DNA from: an uncultured Eubacteriales bacterium
GTDB lineage: Bacteria; Bacillota; Clostridia; Christensenellales; UBA1242
Assembly (NCBI GenBank): GCA_948787875.1
Contig: CAQFKO010000008.1
Coordinates: forward strand, 16,018 to 33,007
DNA: 16,990 nt
Reading direction: 5' to 3'
Positions 6,486 to 13,933 of this stretch are shown piece by piece. The notes beneath the pieces were generated by a model. The model was not told where the DNA came from. It ran no database searches and saw only the letters and a program-made list of their open reading frames with translations. A program made the translations under genes and the position numbers. Each line of letters opens with the position of its first letter. The first letter of the stretch is position 1.

Positions 6486-7877
6486 ATGAAAAAATTAAAA
6501 AAGAGCACAGCTATTGTTTTTGCAGTAATACTTTGTGTGATTATGGTTGTCGGTGTGCTGTTTAGTTTTGTTCCAATGACCGCGGGTGCAAACACCTTCG
6601 TGTCTTTTTATGGTTCAATAAACATTTCTTCTGATATTGCGGGCGGAATGTATGGCGAGTACCAAATCAAAACAGAAGACCCAACATTGTCAGACATAAT
6701 CAGTTCTATGAAAAAGATAAAAGAAGTTTTTGAAGAAGACGGTTACAAAAATGTTAATGTTTATGCCGTTGGAAATTCAAAAATAAGAGTTGAGGTAAGT
6801 TATCCTCGCGGAAGCAAAACTTTTTCTAATGCCTATTCAGAACTTTCAAATGTGGGAAGTGGGGCGTTTTCTTTGCGTTCTTCACAAAATGTAGACGAAA
6901 AGACTGTTGTGGTTGACGGTGCTACTTGTGTAAAAGAAATAAAAGTTTTTACCAACAATGCAACAAAATATATTTCGGTTATCTTTAATGAAAAGGGTCA
7001 AGAGGCTTACAAAAATTTAATCAAAGCCGCAAGTGGAACGGTTTATTTGGTTCTTGGAGAATATTCTCAATCAATTTCCGCTTCAAATGTAACGGACTAC
7101 ACCTCTTTCACACTTTCAGACAGCGATTATGATAACATTATTTCTTTGGAACAAAGAATAAAACTCGGTTGCACAGCTGTTGAAATTGATGGAAGCACCG
7201 CAATTATCAACACAATGGCAGCAAGCCTTTCTAATGGAAAATTTTCAAGTTCTCCGGAGCTTGCATCATTTTCGTCTAGCACTGCTTTTGTTATTGCAAT
7301 TGTAGCAACAGTTGTTGTTATTGTTCTTGGTATTGCATTATTTGCCGCAAAGTTTGGACTTTATAGCGTTTTGATGTTCTTTACATTAATTTATAACGCT
7401 TGCTTGTTTTCAATTCTTATGTGCTTGATTCCTTCGATAGAGATCGGGCTTTCGGGCTTTGCCGCAATAATTTTGGGGTTGTCGATAATTTATATGTTTG
7501 CTTATATGTTTGTAAGTCGTGTTAAGTTTGAATATAATCAAGGAAAATCACTTTCTGCCGCTCTTCAAACAGCTTACAAAAAATTGCTTCCAAGCACACT
7601 TATTCAAAATATTTTGATATTTGTTGCTTCTATTGCACTTTTTGCATTCTCATTCGGTGAGCTTACAAGTTTTTCAATTATATTTGCTATTTGCTCATTT
7701 TTAAGCATCTTTACAAATCTTTTGTTCGTTCCGCTGTTAATAAAAATTTGCATTTCTTTTGACGGCTTTGGAAGAAAGTTGTTTATGCTTAAAAAGCGTA
7801 GCAACATTTTTGAAGAGGTTGATAACAAAGCAATTGAAATTTCAGAAGAGGAGGCAACCTTAGATGAAAAAAATTAA
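6486..7877 (+). CDS. secD: Divergent protein translocase subunit SecD lacking the proton-relay aspartate
   Basis: RND-type accessory subunit of the Sec channel. The ATG at 6486 has TGAGGT upstream (6473-6478); the frame extends nine codons further without one. Helix 1 is at about 8-30. A large extracellular P1 domain (about 31-262) starts with a D1-like SDIAGG (49-54). Five more helices span about 265-420 and a short acidic tail follows. The 463 residues and topology fit SecD. In helix 4 the family signature around VDANVLIFER, whose aspartate is proposed to carry protons (D340 in Thermus SecDF), is replaced by IIYMFAYMFVSR, with M337 at the aspartate position. The GKS anchor just after it (353-355) is kept, so the alignment is secure. 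The aspartate usual at the start of helix 5 is also absent. The gene overlaps secF by 14 bases. Confidence 0.88.
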   Translation: MKKLKKSTAIVFAVILCVIMVVGVLFSFVPMTAGANTFVSFYGSINISSDIAGGMYGEYQIKTEDPTLSDIISSMKKIKEVFEEDGYKNVNVYAVGNSKIRVEVSYPRGSKTFSNAYSELSNVGSGAFSLRSSQNVDEKTVVVDGATCVKEIKVFTNNATKYISVIFNEKGQEAYKNLIKAASGTVYLVLGEYSQSISASNVTDYTSFTLSDSDYDNIISLEQRIKLGCTAVEIDGSTAIINTMAASLSNGKFSSSPELASFSSSTAFVIAIVATVVVIVLGIALFAAKFGLYSVLMFFTLIYNACLFSILMCLIPSIEIGLSGFAAIILGLSIIYMFAYMFVSRVKFEYNQGKSLSAALQTAYKKLLPSTLIQNILIFVASIALFAFSFGELTSFSIIFAICSFLSIFTNLLFVPLLIKICISFDGFGRKLFMLKKRSNIFEEVDNKAIEISEEEATLDEKN

Positions 7878-8919
7878 TAAATATCCATTGCTTATTTCTA
7901 TGATAATTTCTTGCGTGATAATAGTGGCATCTATATTTGTGCTTGCATTTTGCGGAATGAGACTTGGAACAAGCCTTGCGGGCGGAAGCCAATTTGAAAT
8001 TATAATGACTCAAAACTCAAATTCGTCGGAATATGTAAGTCAAATTAAGTCTATTGTTAACAAGCATGGCAAATATGTAGACTCTGCGTTTGTTGAAGAC
8101 AAAGCTGTTGCGGGTGAAAATCCGGGCGATTTTACAAGATATTGTTTGGTTGTTAATATTGCGGGAACGGATATTTCCGAAGAAACAAAAAATGCAATTA
8201 TCAATGATATTGCTTCTACATTAAATATAGATAAAGCAAATATTTCGGAAATTTTGCCTGTAACAAATTCGGTTGAGGCAAAGAGTGTGCTTTTTGTGGG
8301 AATAGCAATTGCGATTATTGCAGTGGCACTGTTCGTGTTTGCTTGGATAAGATATGAGGTTTTTGCGGGAATTGCGTTTGTTATAGCATTTTTGCACAAC
8401 ATAATTTTATATCTTTCACTTTTGATTTTAACAAGGGTTGAGCTTGGTCTTATGTCGCTTTCGGTGGCTTTGGTATTAACTGTGCTTATGAGTGCCGTGC
8501 TTATACATATTTTTGAAAAGTACAGAGAGGAAACAAAACTTCACCTTGCGGAAAAAATGTCGGTTTCAGAAAGAATGATTTATTCTGAAACACAAGTAGT
8601 TAAGCCTTATTTGTTTATTGTTGCAGCTATGGCGATTTTGATTTTAATGCTTTTGTTTGTTCCTGTTTCAAGCGTAAAACTTGTTGCGGTAAATATTTTG
8701 ATAGCACTTATTGTTTCGGCATACACAGCTCTTATTATCGGACCTGCTGTAAATGCAAGTTTGCTTGAAATTCGTGATCTAAGACAAAGGGCAGTGCTTA
8801 GCAGAAATGACGAAATAAACAAAGAAATCAAGAAGAAGGTTAAAAAATCTTCGTCAAAATCTGATGATGACAAGCCAAAAACAAAGCCGGCAAAAAAACT
8901 TGAAAAGGCATCAAAATAA
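7864..8919 (+). CDS. secF: Divergent protein translocase subunit SecF lacking the proton-relay aspartate
   Basis: Partner of SecD, 351 residues. Helix 1 spans about 9-30, followed by the D6-like GTSLAGG (35-41), an extracellular P4 domain to about 135, and five further helices to about 300. AGAGGAGG inside the secD end serves the ATG at 7864. In helix 4 the family motif NDTIVVFDRIRE reads AVLIHIFEKYRE. V212 replaces the conserved aspartate (D637 in Thermus SecDF), while F217 and the basic end of the motif still align. The HD usual in helix 3 is HN (FLHNIIL). The helix-5 arginine is absent, although K247 may stand in. The last 45 or so residues are a cytoplasmic lysine-rich tail. A terminator follows. 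Confidence 0.88.
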   Translation: MKKINKYPLLISMIISCVIIVASIFVLAFCGMRLGTSLAGGSQFEIIMTQNSNSSEYVSQIKSIVNKHGKYVDSAFVEDKAVAGENPGDFTRYCLVVNIAGTDISEETKNAIINDIASTLNIDKANISEILPVTNSVEAKSVLFVGIAIAIIAVALFVFAWIRYEVFAGIAFVIAFLHNIILYLSLLILTRVELGLMSLSVALVLTVLMSAVLIHIFEKYREETKLHLAEKMSVSERMIYSETQVVKPYLFIVAAMAILILMLLFVPVSSVKLVAVNILIALIVSAYTALIIGPAVNASLLEIRDLRQRAVLSRNDEINKEIKKKVKKSSSKSDDDKPKTKPAKKLEKASK

Positions 8920-8926
8920 TAAAATT

Positions 8927-8956
8927 AAGAGAGTATTTTTGCTCTCTTTTTTCTTT
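8927..8956 (+). terminator. Intrinsic terminator after secF
   Basis: AAGAGAG (8927-8933) pairs with CTCTCTT (8942-8948) around an eight-base loop; the T-run continues to 8956 with one C. Confidence 0.85.
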
Positions 8957-8969
8957 GCAAAATATATAT

Positions 8970-8998
8970 TTGCATTTTGGTTTTAGATGTGTTAAAAT
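8970..8998 (+). promoter_or_regulatory. Promoter of recJ-rel
   Basis: TTGCAT (8970-8975), a 17-base spacer and TAAAAT (8993-8998). The -10 is preceded by TGT, an extended -10 element. The same TTGCAT and TGn arrangement is seen before yajC. The expected start near 9005 leaves a leader of about 18 bases. Confidence 0.55.
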
Positions 8999-9022
8999 CA
9001 AATTATTATATTGGAATATTTT

Positions 9023-11308
9023 ATGAAACTTACAGATAATAGATTGATAGAATTTTTACAAAAAAAATTTGAGGGCAAGCCTTTTGATTTGGAGGCTTTT
9101 TTAAACCCGTCGGAAAATGATTTGCATAATCCGAATAAACTTAAAGATTTACCCGAAGCTGTAAAAAAAATCAAAGAAGCAATCAGTCAAAATAAGCATA
9201 TTTTGGTTTATGGTGATTATGATTGCGACGGGATTTGTGCTTCCACCATTCTTTTTTTGTATTTAAAATCCGTTAATGCAAATGTTGATGTGTTTATTCC
9301 TAACAGATTTGAAAATGGCTATGGAATTTCTATTGACGCCATTGAAGAAATTCAAAGTTGTTATAGTCCGGATTTGCTTGTTACGGTTGACCTTGGAATT
9401 ACGGCGGTTGAAGAAGTTGAAATTTTGAAGCAAGAGGGTGTTGATGTTATAATTACCGACCATCATTTGCCACTTAGTGAAATTCCCGACTGTTTGGTTG
9501 TTGACCCAAAACTTTGCGTGGAAGATTATGGTTTTGACGGACTTTGCGGGGCTGGTGTTGCCCTAAAACTTGTTGAGGGGCTTGCGGGAAGGCAAGAAGC
9601 CTTAAAATATCTTGATATTTGTGCAATTGCAACAGTGGGCGATATTGTGCCTCTTGTTAACGAAAACAGGGTTATTGCCAAGCTTGGAATTAACAAAATC
9701 AATAGCGGAAACTGTTTAAAAAGCATTAAATTTTTAATGGATAAATTGGAACTGAAAACTTTGTCTTCTTATGATATAAGTTTTAAAATTGTTCCAAGAT
9801 TAAATGCTTGCGGGCGCATGGATAATGCTTTTAAGGTGGTTGATTTTTTGGTAGAAACCGACCCGAAAATTTTGGAGCAAAAATATTTGGAGATAGATGG
9901 CGATAATTCTTTGAGGTTGGGATTTATTGACAAAGGCAACAAAATTATTGATAAGGCAATGGAAAAATACGACCAAGCCGAGCCGTCTATTCTTGTTAAA
10001 GGCAGTTTTCATGAGGGAATTATAGGCATTTTGGCATCAAAAATTTGCCACGAATATAACAAGCCAACAATAATTTTTACCGAAACCGAAAGCGGAACTT
10101 TAAAGGGAAGCGGAAGAAGCATTGACAAGATTGATATTCACAAAATCATTTCAAATATGCAAGATATGCTTGAAAATTTCGGAGGGCATAAAATGGCTGT
10201 GGGTGTTGAGATTTTGCCCGAAAATTTTGAAAAATTTAAGCAAATTTTTAACGAAAAAATTTTGGAAATATCTTCTTTTAAAGACTTTTTGATTGACGAA
10301 AAACAATATGATATTATGCTTGAAGAAGAGGATTTTTCCAATGGTTTTATATCTCAATTAGACTTGCTTGAACCCTTTGGCTGTGATAACGAAAAACCGA
10401 TTTTTGCAATTAAGCAAAAGGCTATGAATGTAGTTCAAATAAGCGAAAAAGCCTTTAAACATTACAGATGTTTTACAGCTAAAAACAATCAAATTACTTC
10501 GTTTAATTCTTATTTGATTTCAGATATTTTGAGGTCGGAAAGTGAGAAGCTTTTAAGGGTGGAACTTGCAAAAAATTATTATCAGGGACAAGAAAAAACC
10601 AATGTTATTTTGCATGGCATAAACCTTGAAAATATCAATATTTGCGGGCTTGAAGAACAGGATTTTAAGTCTGCGATTTTTAACAAATATTATTCGATAT
10701 TTGATTTTAACAACAAAGATAATTACAAACTTTGCGACGATATTGAAAAAGTTATAAAAGAAAAACTTTCTGAAAGTGATTTCGGAACTATTGTTGTGGT
10801 GTCAAACAGCAGTGATGCAAACTTTATTAGTGAGCTTGATTTGCAAAAATATTATTCGTCAAAACCATTTTCAAATGGGCAAAACACGGTTTTGATTTCT
10901 CCGCTTGGACTAAATAATTTAAAGCAAGTTAATAATTATAAAAACATAATATTTTTGCATAAGCATTTTGAAAATGAGCATCTGTACTTTTCTCAAAGTG
11001 CAACGGTTTTTGAACCAAGCAAAATTTCTATTCCAAAATTTGAGCTAAAATCAGACAGAGAGGTTTTTGTTAGAGTTTATAACTTAATCAAAAACTTTGC
11101 GGAATTAAAGGCTAATGACGAGTTAGACCTTGCTTCAAAACTTGCACTCAAATCCGGCGATATTTCCGCAAGTCAGATTTTGTTTTGTATGCTTGTATTT
11201 ATGGAACTTAATTTTTTGGAATTCGACACAGTGTTAAATTCAATAAAAATTCTTCCCGCAAAAAAAATGGAGCTAACAAGTTCTTTAATTTATAAAGAGG
11301 TGAAATAA
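9023..11308 (+). CDS. recJ: Single-stranded-DNA-specific exonuclease RecJ
   Basis: A 761-residue 5'-3' exonuclease of the DHH superfamily, acting in recombination and repair. The ATG at 9023 is preferred over an in-frame TTG at 9011; only a weak TTGGAAT lies upstream. Motif I is GDYDCDG (D65, D67, D69), motif II is TVDLGI, motif III is TDHHLPL (D146, H147, H148), then ATVGDIVPL with a further metal aspartate and PRLNACGRM. The DHHA1 part is marked by GSGRSIDK and GGHKMAVGVEI, and an OB-type domain starts near LDLLEPFGCDNEKP. About 200 further residues match the longer RecJ type of Firmicutes. The catalytic set is complete. The stop overlaps the rel ATG by one base (TAATG). Confidence 0.95.
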   Translation: MKLTDNRLIEFLQKKFEGKPFDLEAFLNPSENDLHNPNKLKDLPEAVKKIKEAISQNKHILVYGDYDCDGICASTILFLYLKSVNANVDVFIPNRFENGYGISIDAIEEIQSCYSPDLLVTVDLGITAVEEVEILKQEGVDVIITDHHLPLSEIPDCLVVDPKLCVEDYGFDGLCGAGVALKLVEGLAGRQEALKYLDICAIATVGDIVPLVNENRVIAKLGINKINSGNCLKSIKFLMDKLELKTLSSYDISFKIVPRLNACGRMDNAFKVVDFLVETDPKILEQKYLEIDGDNSLRLGFIDKGNKIIDKAMEKYDQAEPSILVKGSFHEGIIGILASKICHEYNKPTIIFTETESGTLKGSGRSIDKIDIHKIISNMQDMLENFGGHKMAVGVEILPENFEKFKQIFNEKILEISSFKDFLIDEKQYDIMLEEEDFSNGFISQLDLLEPFGCDNEKPIFAIKQKAMNVVQISEKAFKHYRCFTAKNNQITSFNSYLISDILRSESEKLLRVELAKNYYQGQEKTNVILHGINLENINICGLEEQDFKSAIFNKYYSIFDFNNKDNYKLCDDIEKVIKEKLSESDFGTIVVVSNSSDANFISELDLQKYYSSKPFSNGQNTVLISPLGLNNLKQVNNYKNIIFLHKHFENEHLYFSQSATVFEPSKISIPKFELKSDREVFVRVYNLIKNFAELKANDELDLASKLALKSGDISASQILFCMLVFMELNFLEFDTVLNSIKILPAKKMELTSSLIYKEVK

Positions 11309-13437
11309 TGTCAAAAAATTTAAAATCTGAAAAAGAGTTCAAAGAGTTTGAAAAAGAGTTTTTAGAACTTATAACAAAAAATTATCCAAAAACCTCAAAC
11401 AAAATTATTGAGGCTTATCAGTTTGCTTCAAAAGCTCATAAAAACATTAAAAGAGAAAGCGGAGAGCCTTATATTATTCACCCAATGAGCGTTGCAAAGA
11501 TTTTGATGGAAAACAATATGGACTATGCAACAATTATTGCGGGCATTTTGCACGATTTGGTTGAAGATACTGAAATTACTCTTGACGATATAACAAAGCT
11601 TTTCGGAGAAACTGTTGCAAACCTTGTTGACGGTGTTACCAAAATTTCGGCGGTATCGTTTAAGGATAAAAAGCTAACGGAACAAGAGAGCATGAAACGC
11701 CTTTTAATTGCCATGGGCAATGATATTAGGGTAATATTTATCAAACTTGCAGACAGACTTCATAATATGCGAACTATTGGATTTATCGGCAGAGAAAGGC
11801 AAATAAGAAAGGCTAAGGAAACAAAAGAAATATTTATTCCGATTGCAGAGCGTATAGGAATCAGAAAAATAAGGTCAGAGCTTCAAAATCTTGTGTTTAA
11901 GTGTTTAAGCCCCGACGATTATGAAAATTTAAAAAAACAATATGAAAAAAAGTTCCTTTCAAAACAAGAAGATTATGACAAAATTAAAAATCAAATAGAG
12001 GAAATTTTAAATTCCGTTGAAATCAAGGCTGATGTTACGGGTTGGCCCGAGCATATTTATTCTATTTTTAAAAAGAATAACAGCCAAGGTATTGCAAAAA
12101 TCAGAGGAATCTACTTTTTTAAGGTTATTGTTCCAACCGAAATGGATTGCTATTTGGCAATGGGTTATTTGCACAAACATTTCAGTCCGCTTCCGGGGCA
12201 AATAAAAGATTATATTGCAGTTCCAAAGGCTAACGGTTATAAGTCTATTCATTCTATTATGGTTGCTCCTAATGAGAATGTAAATTTTCAGGTTATGATA
12301 AGAACCAAAGAAATGGACGAGATTTGCGAATATGGAATTTCTTCGCTTTGGAGCGACAAAGACTCTGATGTTATGTTTAGTGAAAGCATTGAAAAGTTTA
12401 ACAATTTAAAAGATATAATTTTAAATGACAATAGCAATCTTTCGGGCACAAAAGAGTTTATTGACGCCATAAAAACCGATCTTGATGCCAGCACAACTTG
12501 GGTTTTTACCCCAAAATTTAAGCCAATTTGCTTAAATGTTAATAAGCCAACTGTAATAGATTTTGCCTATGCTGTCAGCAGCAAAATCGGCAATAATGCC
12601 GTAAGTTCGCTTGTAAACGGCAGAAGAGCCTCGCTCGGAACAGAACTTTCTGCGGGAGATGTGGTTGAAGTTTTGGTAAGCGAAACAAAAAAAGCTCCAA
12701 GCAGAAATTGGCTGTCTGTTGTTAAAACCTCTAATGCCCGAAACAATATTTTGGCATATTTTAAAAACCATCATACTCAAAAAAATATTGAACTTGGAAG
12801 AGAAATTTTGACTAGCGAGCTTGTTAAGCAAAATTTAACCTATGAAGATATTTTAAACAGTTATGACGATATAAAACAAGAATTTAATTTTTCTTCGCAA
12901 GAAGAAATGCTTTCTAGCATCGGCTATGGTTCGGTAACGGTTGCTCAAATAGTTAAGTTTGCTTCAATAAAGTTAGAGCAAGAAAAGTGTGAAAAAACCG
13001 CACCTGTAATAATTGACGACCCTATTAAATTTTCTAGCATAAGTTTTGCAAAGTGCTGTTCGGCTATTCCTTATGACAAAATTGTGGGAGTGGTTTACAA
13101 AAACGGCGTTGCAATTCATACAGAAAGCTGCAAAAACATAAAAAATGTGCCTTCGTCTCAAATAGTCAAGGCTCATTTTAAGCCAAAACTCAGCCAAAAA
13201 TTCAGTGTTAATGTAAAGATTGTTGCTGACGACGAAGTGGGTATTGCCGCAAAGCTTTTGGGGCAAATTTCAAAACTTAAATATAACTTAACTAAAACCA
13301 TTGTAAGAAAGGCCAATGAAAAAGAATGTGAATTTGATATAAGCGTTGAAGTTTCGGGAGAGAACGAGCTAAATGGCTTTATTAAAAAAATCAAGAGCAT
13401 TAAAGGCGTTAACGACGTTGTAAGAGTTTATGAATAA
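11308..13437 (+). CDS. relA: Long RelA/SpoT homologue: hydrolase intact, synthetase apparently dead
   Basis: 709 residues with the full Rel layout: HD hydrolase (about 25-200), synthetase (about 235-345), TGS (about 395-460), zinc-finger-like CC...H...C region (CCSAIPYDKIV), and ACT (about 630-709). Hydrolase residues R49, H58, H82-D83, E86-D87 and D149 are all present and line up with R44, H53, H77-D78, E81-D82 and D144 of streptococcal Rel at a constant offset of five. In the synthetase the usual GRPKH is GWPEH (245-249), the metal aspartate (D264) is G267 and the catalytic glutamate (E323) is Q328. The GTP-side motif KDYIAVPKANGYKSIH is kept. The TGS histidine of AYAIH is S424 (AYAVS). Most likely it degrades (p)ppGpp and no longer makes it. 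GAGGTG precedes the ATG, which overlaps recJ. Confidence 0.93.
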   Translation: MSKNLKSEKEFKEFEKEFLELITKNYPKTSNKIIEAYQFASKAHKNIKRESGEPYIIHPMSVAKILMENNMDYATIIAGILHDLVEDTEITLDDITKLFGETVANLVDGVTKISAVSFKDKKLTEQESMKRLLIAMGNDIRVIFIKLADRLHNMRTIGFIGRERQIRKAKETKEIFIPIAERIGIRKIRSELQNLVFKCLSPDDYENLKKQYEKKFLSKQEDYDKIKNQIEEILNSVEIKADVTGWPEHIYSIFKKNNSQGIAKIRGIYFFKVIVPTEMDCYLAMGYLHKHFSPLPGQIKDYIAVPKANGYKSIHSIMVAPNENVNFQVMIRTKEMDEICEYGISSLWSDKDSDVMFSESIEKFNNLKDIILNDNSNLSGTKEFIDAIKTDLDASTTWVFTPKFKPICLNVNKPTVIDFAYAVSSKIGNNAVSSLVNGRRASLGTELSAGDVVEVLVSETKKAPSRNWLSVVKTSNARNNILAYFKNHHTQKNIELGREILTSELVKQNLTYEDILNSYDDIKQEFNFSSQEEMLSSIGYGSVTVAQIVKFASIKLEQEKCEKTAPVIIDDPIKFSSISFAKCCSAIPYDKIVGVVYKNGVAIHTESCKNIKNVPSSQIVKAHFKPKLSQKFSVNVKIVADDEVGIAAKLLGQISKLKYNLTKTIVRKANEKECEFDISVEVSGENELNGFIKKIKSIKGVNDVVRVYE

Positions 13438-13496
13438 TACAAAATTTTAACCAAATAAGTTGAAATTTGACAAATTTTGTAAAATCACTTTACAAA
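13438..13496. repeat. Two overlapping inverted repeats between rel and rpsO
   Basis: TACAAAATTT (13438-13447) is the exact reverse complement of AAATTTTGTA (13472-13481). TTTGTAAA (13476-13483) is the exact reverse complement of TTTACAAA (13489-13496). The two pairings share 13476-13481, so they exclude each other. The second dyad covers the -35 box of the rpsO promoter. No T-run follows, so neither looks like a terminator. Confidence 0.5.
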
Positions 13497-13517
13497 TTAA
13501 AAATAAAGGTATATAAT
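13489..13517 (+). promoter_or_regulatory. rpsO: Promoter of rpsO-pnp
   Basis: TTTACA (13489-13494), a 17-base spacer and a perfect TATAAT (13512-13517) make one of the strongest promoters in the window, as expected for a ribosomal protein gene. Start near 13524 gives a leader of about 78 bases. A weaker TTGACA (13467-13472) lies upstream without a good -10. Confidence 0.8.
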
Positions 13518-13520
13518 TGG

Positions 13521-13601
13521 CGAGTACCGTTTGAGAGAGCTAAACTCCTTTTTCCGGTTTAGAGTGCTCGAAAATTGGCAAATATTTTATGGAGGAAAAA
13601 G
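13521..13601 (+). promoter_or_regulatory. rpsO: Structured rpsO leader, possible S15 autoregulatory element
   Basis: An outer helix CGAGTAC (13521-13527) with GTGCTCG (13564-13570) encloses an inner helix CTAAAC (13540-13545) with GTTTAG (13557-13562). The inner loop is pyrimidine-rich and a purine-rich strand (13528-13539) lies on the 5' side. The first bases may precede the start point, which would shorten the outer helix. The GTTT at 13529-13532 could pair instead with AAAC at 13542-13545, an alternative fold. Ribosomal protein S15 is known to repress its own mRNA through varied leader structures; this one fits that idea but matches no specific class I can name. The gene's GGAGG is at 13591-13595. 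Confidence 0.45.
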
Positions 13602-13865
13602 ATGGACAAAGCAAGAAAGCAAGAAATTATCAAAGAATTCGCTAGGTCAGAAAATGACACAGGTTCACCATATGTTCAAATTGCAATACTTACTGAGCGT
13701 ATTAAGAACTTGACCGAATATCTTAAATCAAACAAGCAAGATTTCCATTCAAGAAGAGGTCTTATGCAACTTGTTGGTAGAAGAAGAGGTTTGCTCGAAT
13801 ATTTGAAAAAAGAAGATATCGAAGGATATAGAGCTTTGATTGAAAAATTAGGTATTAGAAAATAA
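13602..13865 (+). CDS. rpsO: 30S ribosomal protein S15
   Basis: An 87-residue primary binder of the central domain of 16S rRNA, which it contacts at a three-way junction. The start at 13602 (MDKARKQEI) follows GGAGG by six bases and gives the family's normal N-terminus; the frame extends nine codons further without a ribosome-binding site. Family blocks present: TGSPYVQIAILTERI, DFHSRRGLMQLVGRRRGLL and the end IEKLGIRK. It has its own strong promoter and a structured leader. pnp follows after a hairpin, the usual rpsO-pnp pair. Confidence 0.97.
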   Translation: MDKARKQEIIKEFARSENDTGSPYVQIAILTERIKNLTEYLKSNKQDFHSRRGLMQLVGRRRGLLEYLKKEDIEGYRALIEKLGIRK

Positions 13866-13867
13866 AG

Positions 13868-13899
13868 GGGGTGGGATTTTTTCCCATTCCGCTTTTTTT
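13868..13899 (+). terminator. Terminator-like hairpin between rpsO and pnp
   Basis: GGGGTGGGA (13868-13876) pairs with TCCCATTCC (13882-13890), two pairs being G-T, around five Ts. A run of seven Ts follows after GC. No promoter is seen before pnp, so this is probably a partial terminator that lowers pnp relative to rpsO. An RNase processing hairpin, as in the rpsO-pnp leader of other bacteria, is the alternative. Confidence 0.65.
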
Positions 13900-13933
13900 C
13901 TAGAACAAATTAAGACAGAAAGGAGATTATTTT

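Noticed and set aside
13575..13601. Upstream start for rpsO adding nine residues.
   Set aside because: GGAGG at 13591-13595 lies inside that extension and serves the ATG at 13602, which yields the standard S15 N-terminus.
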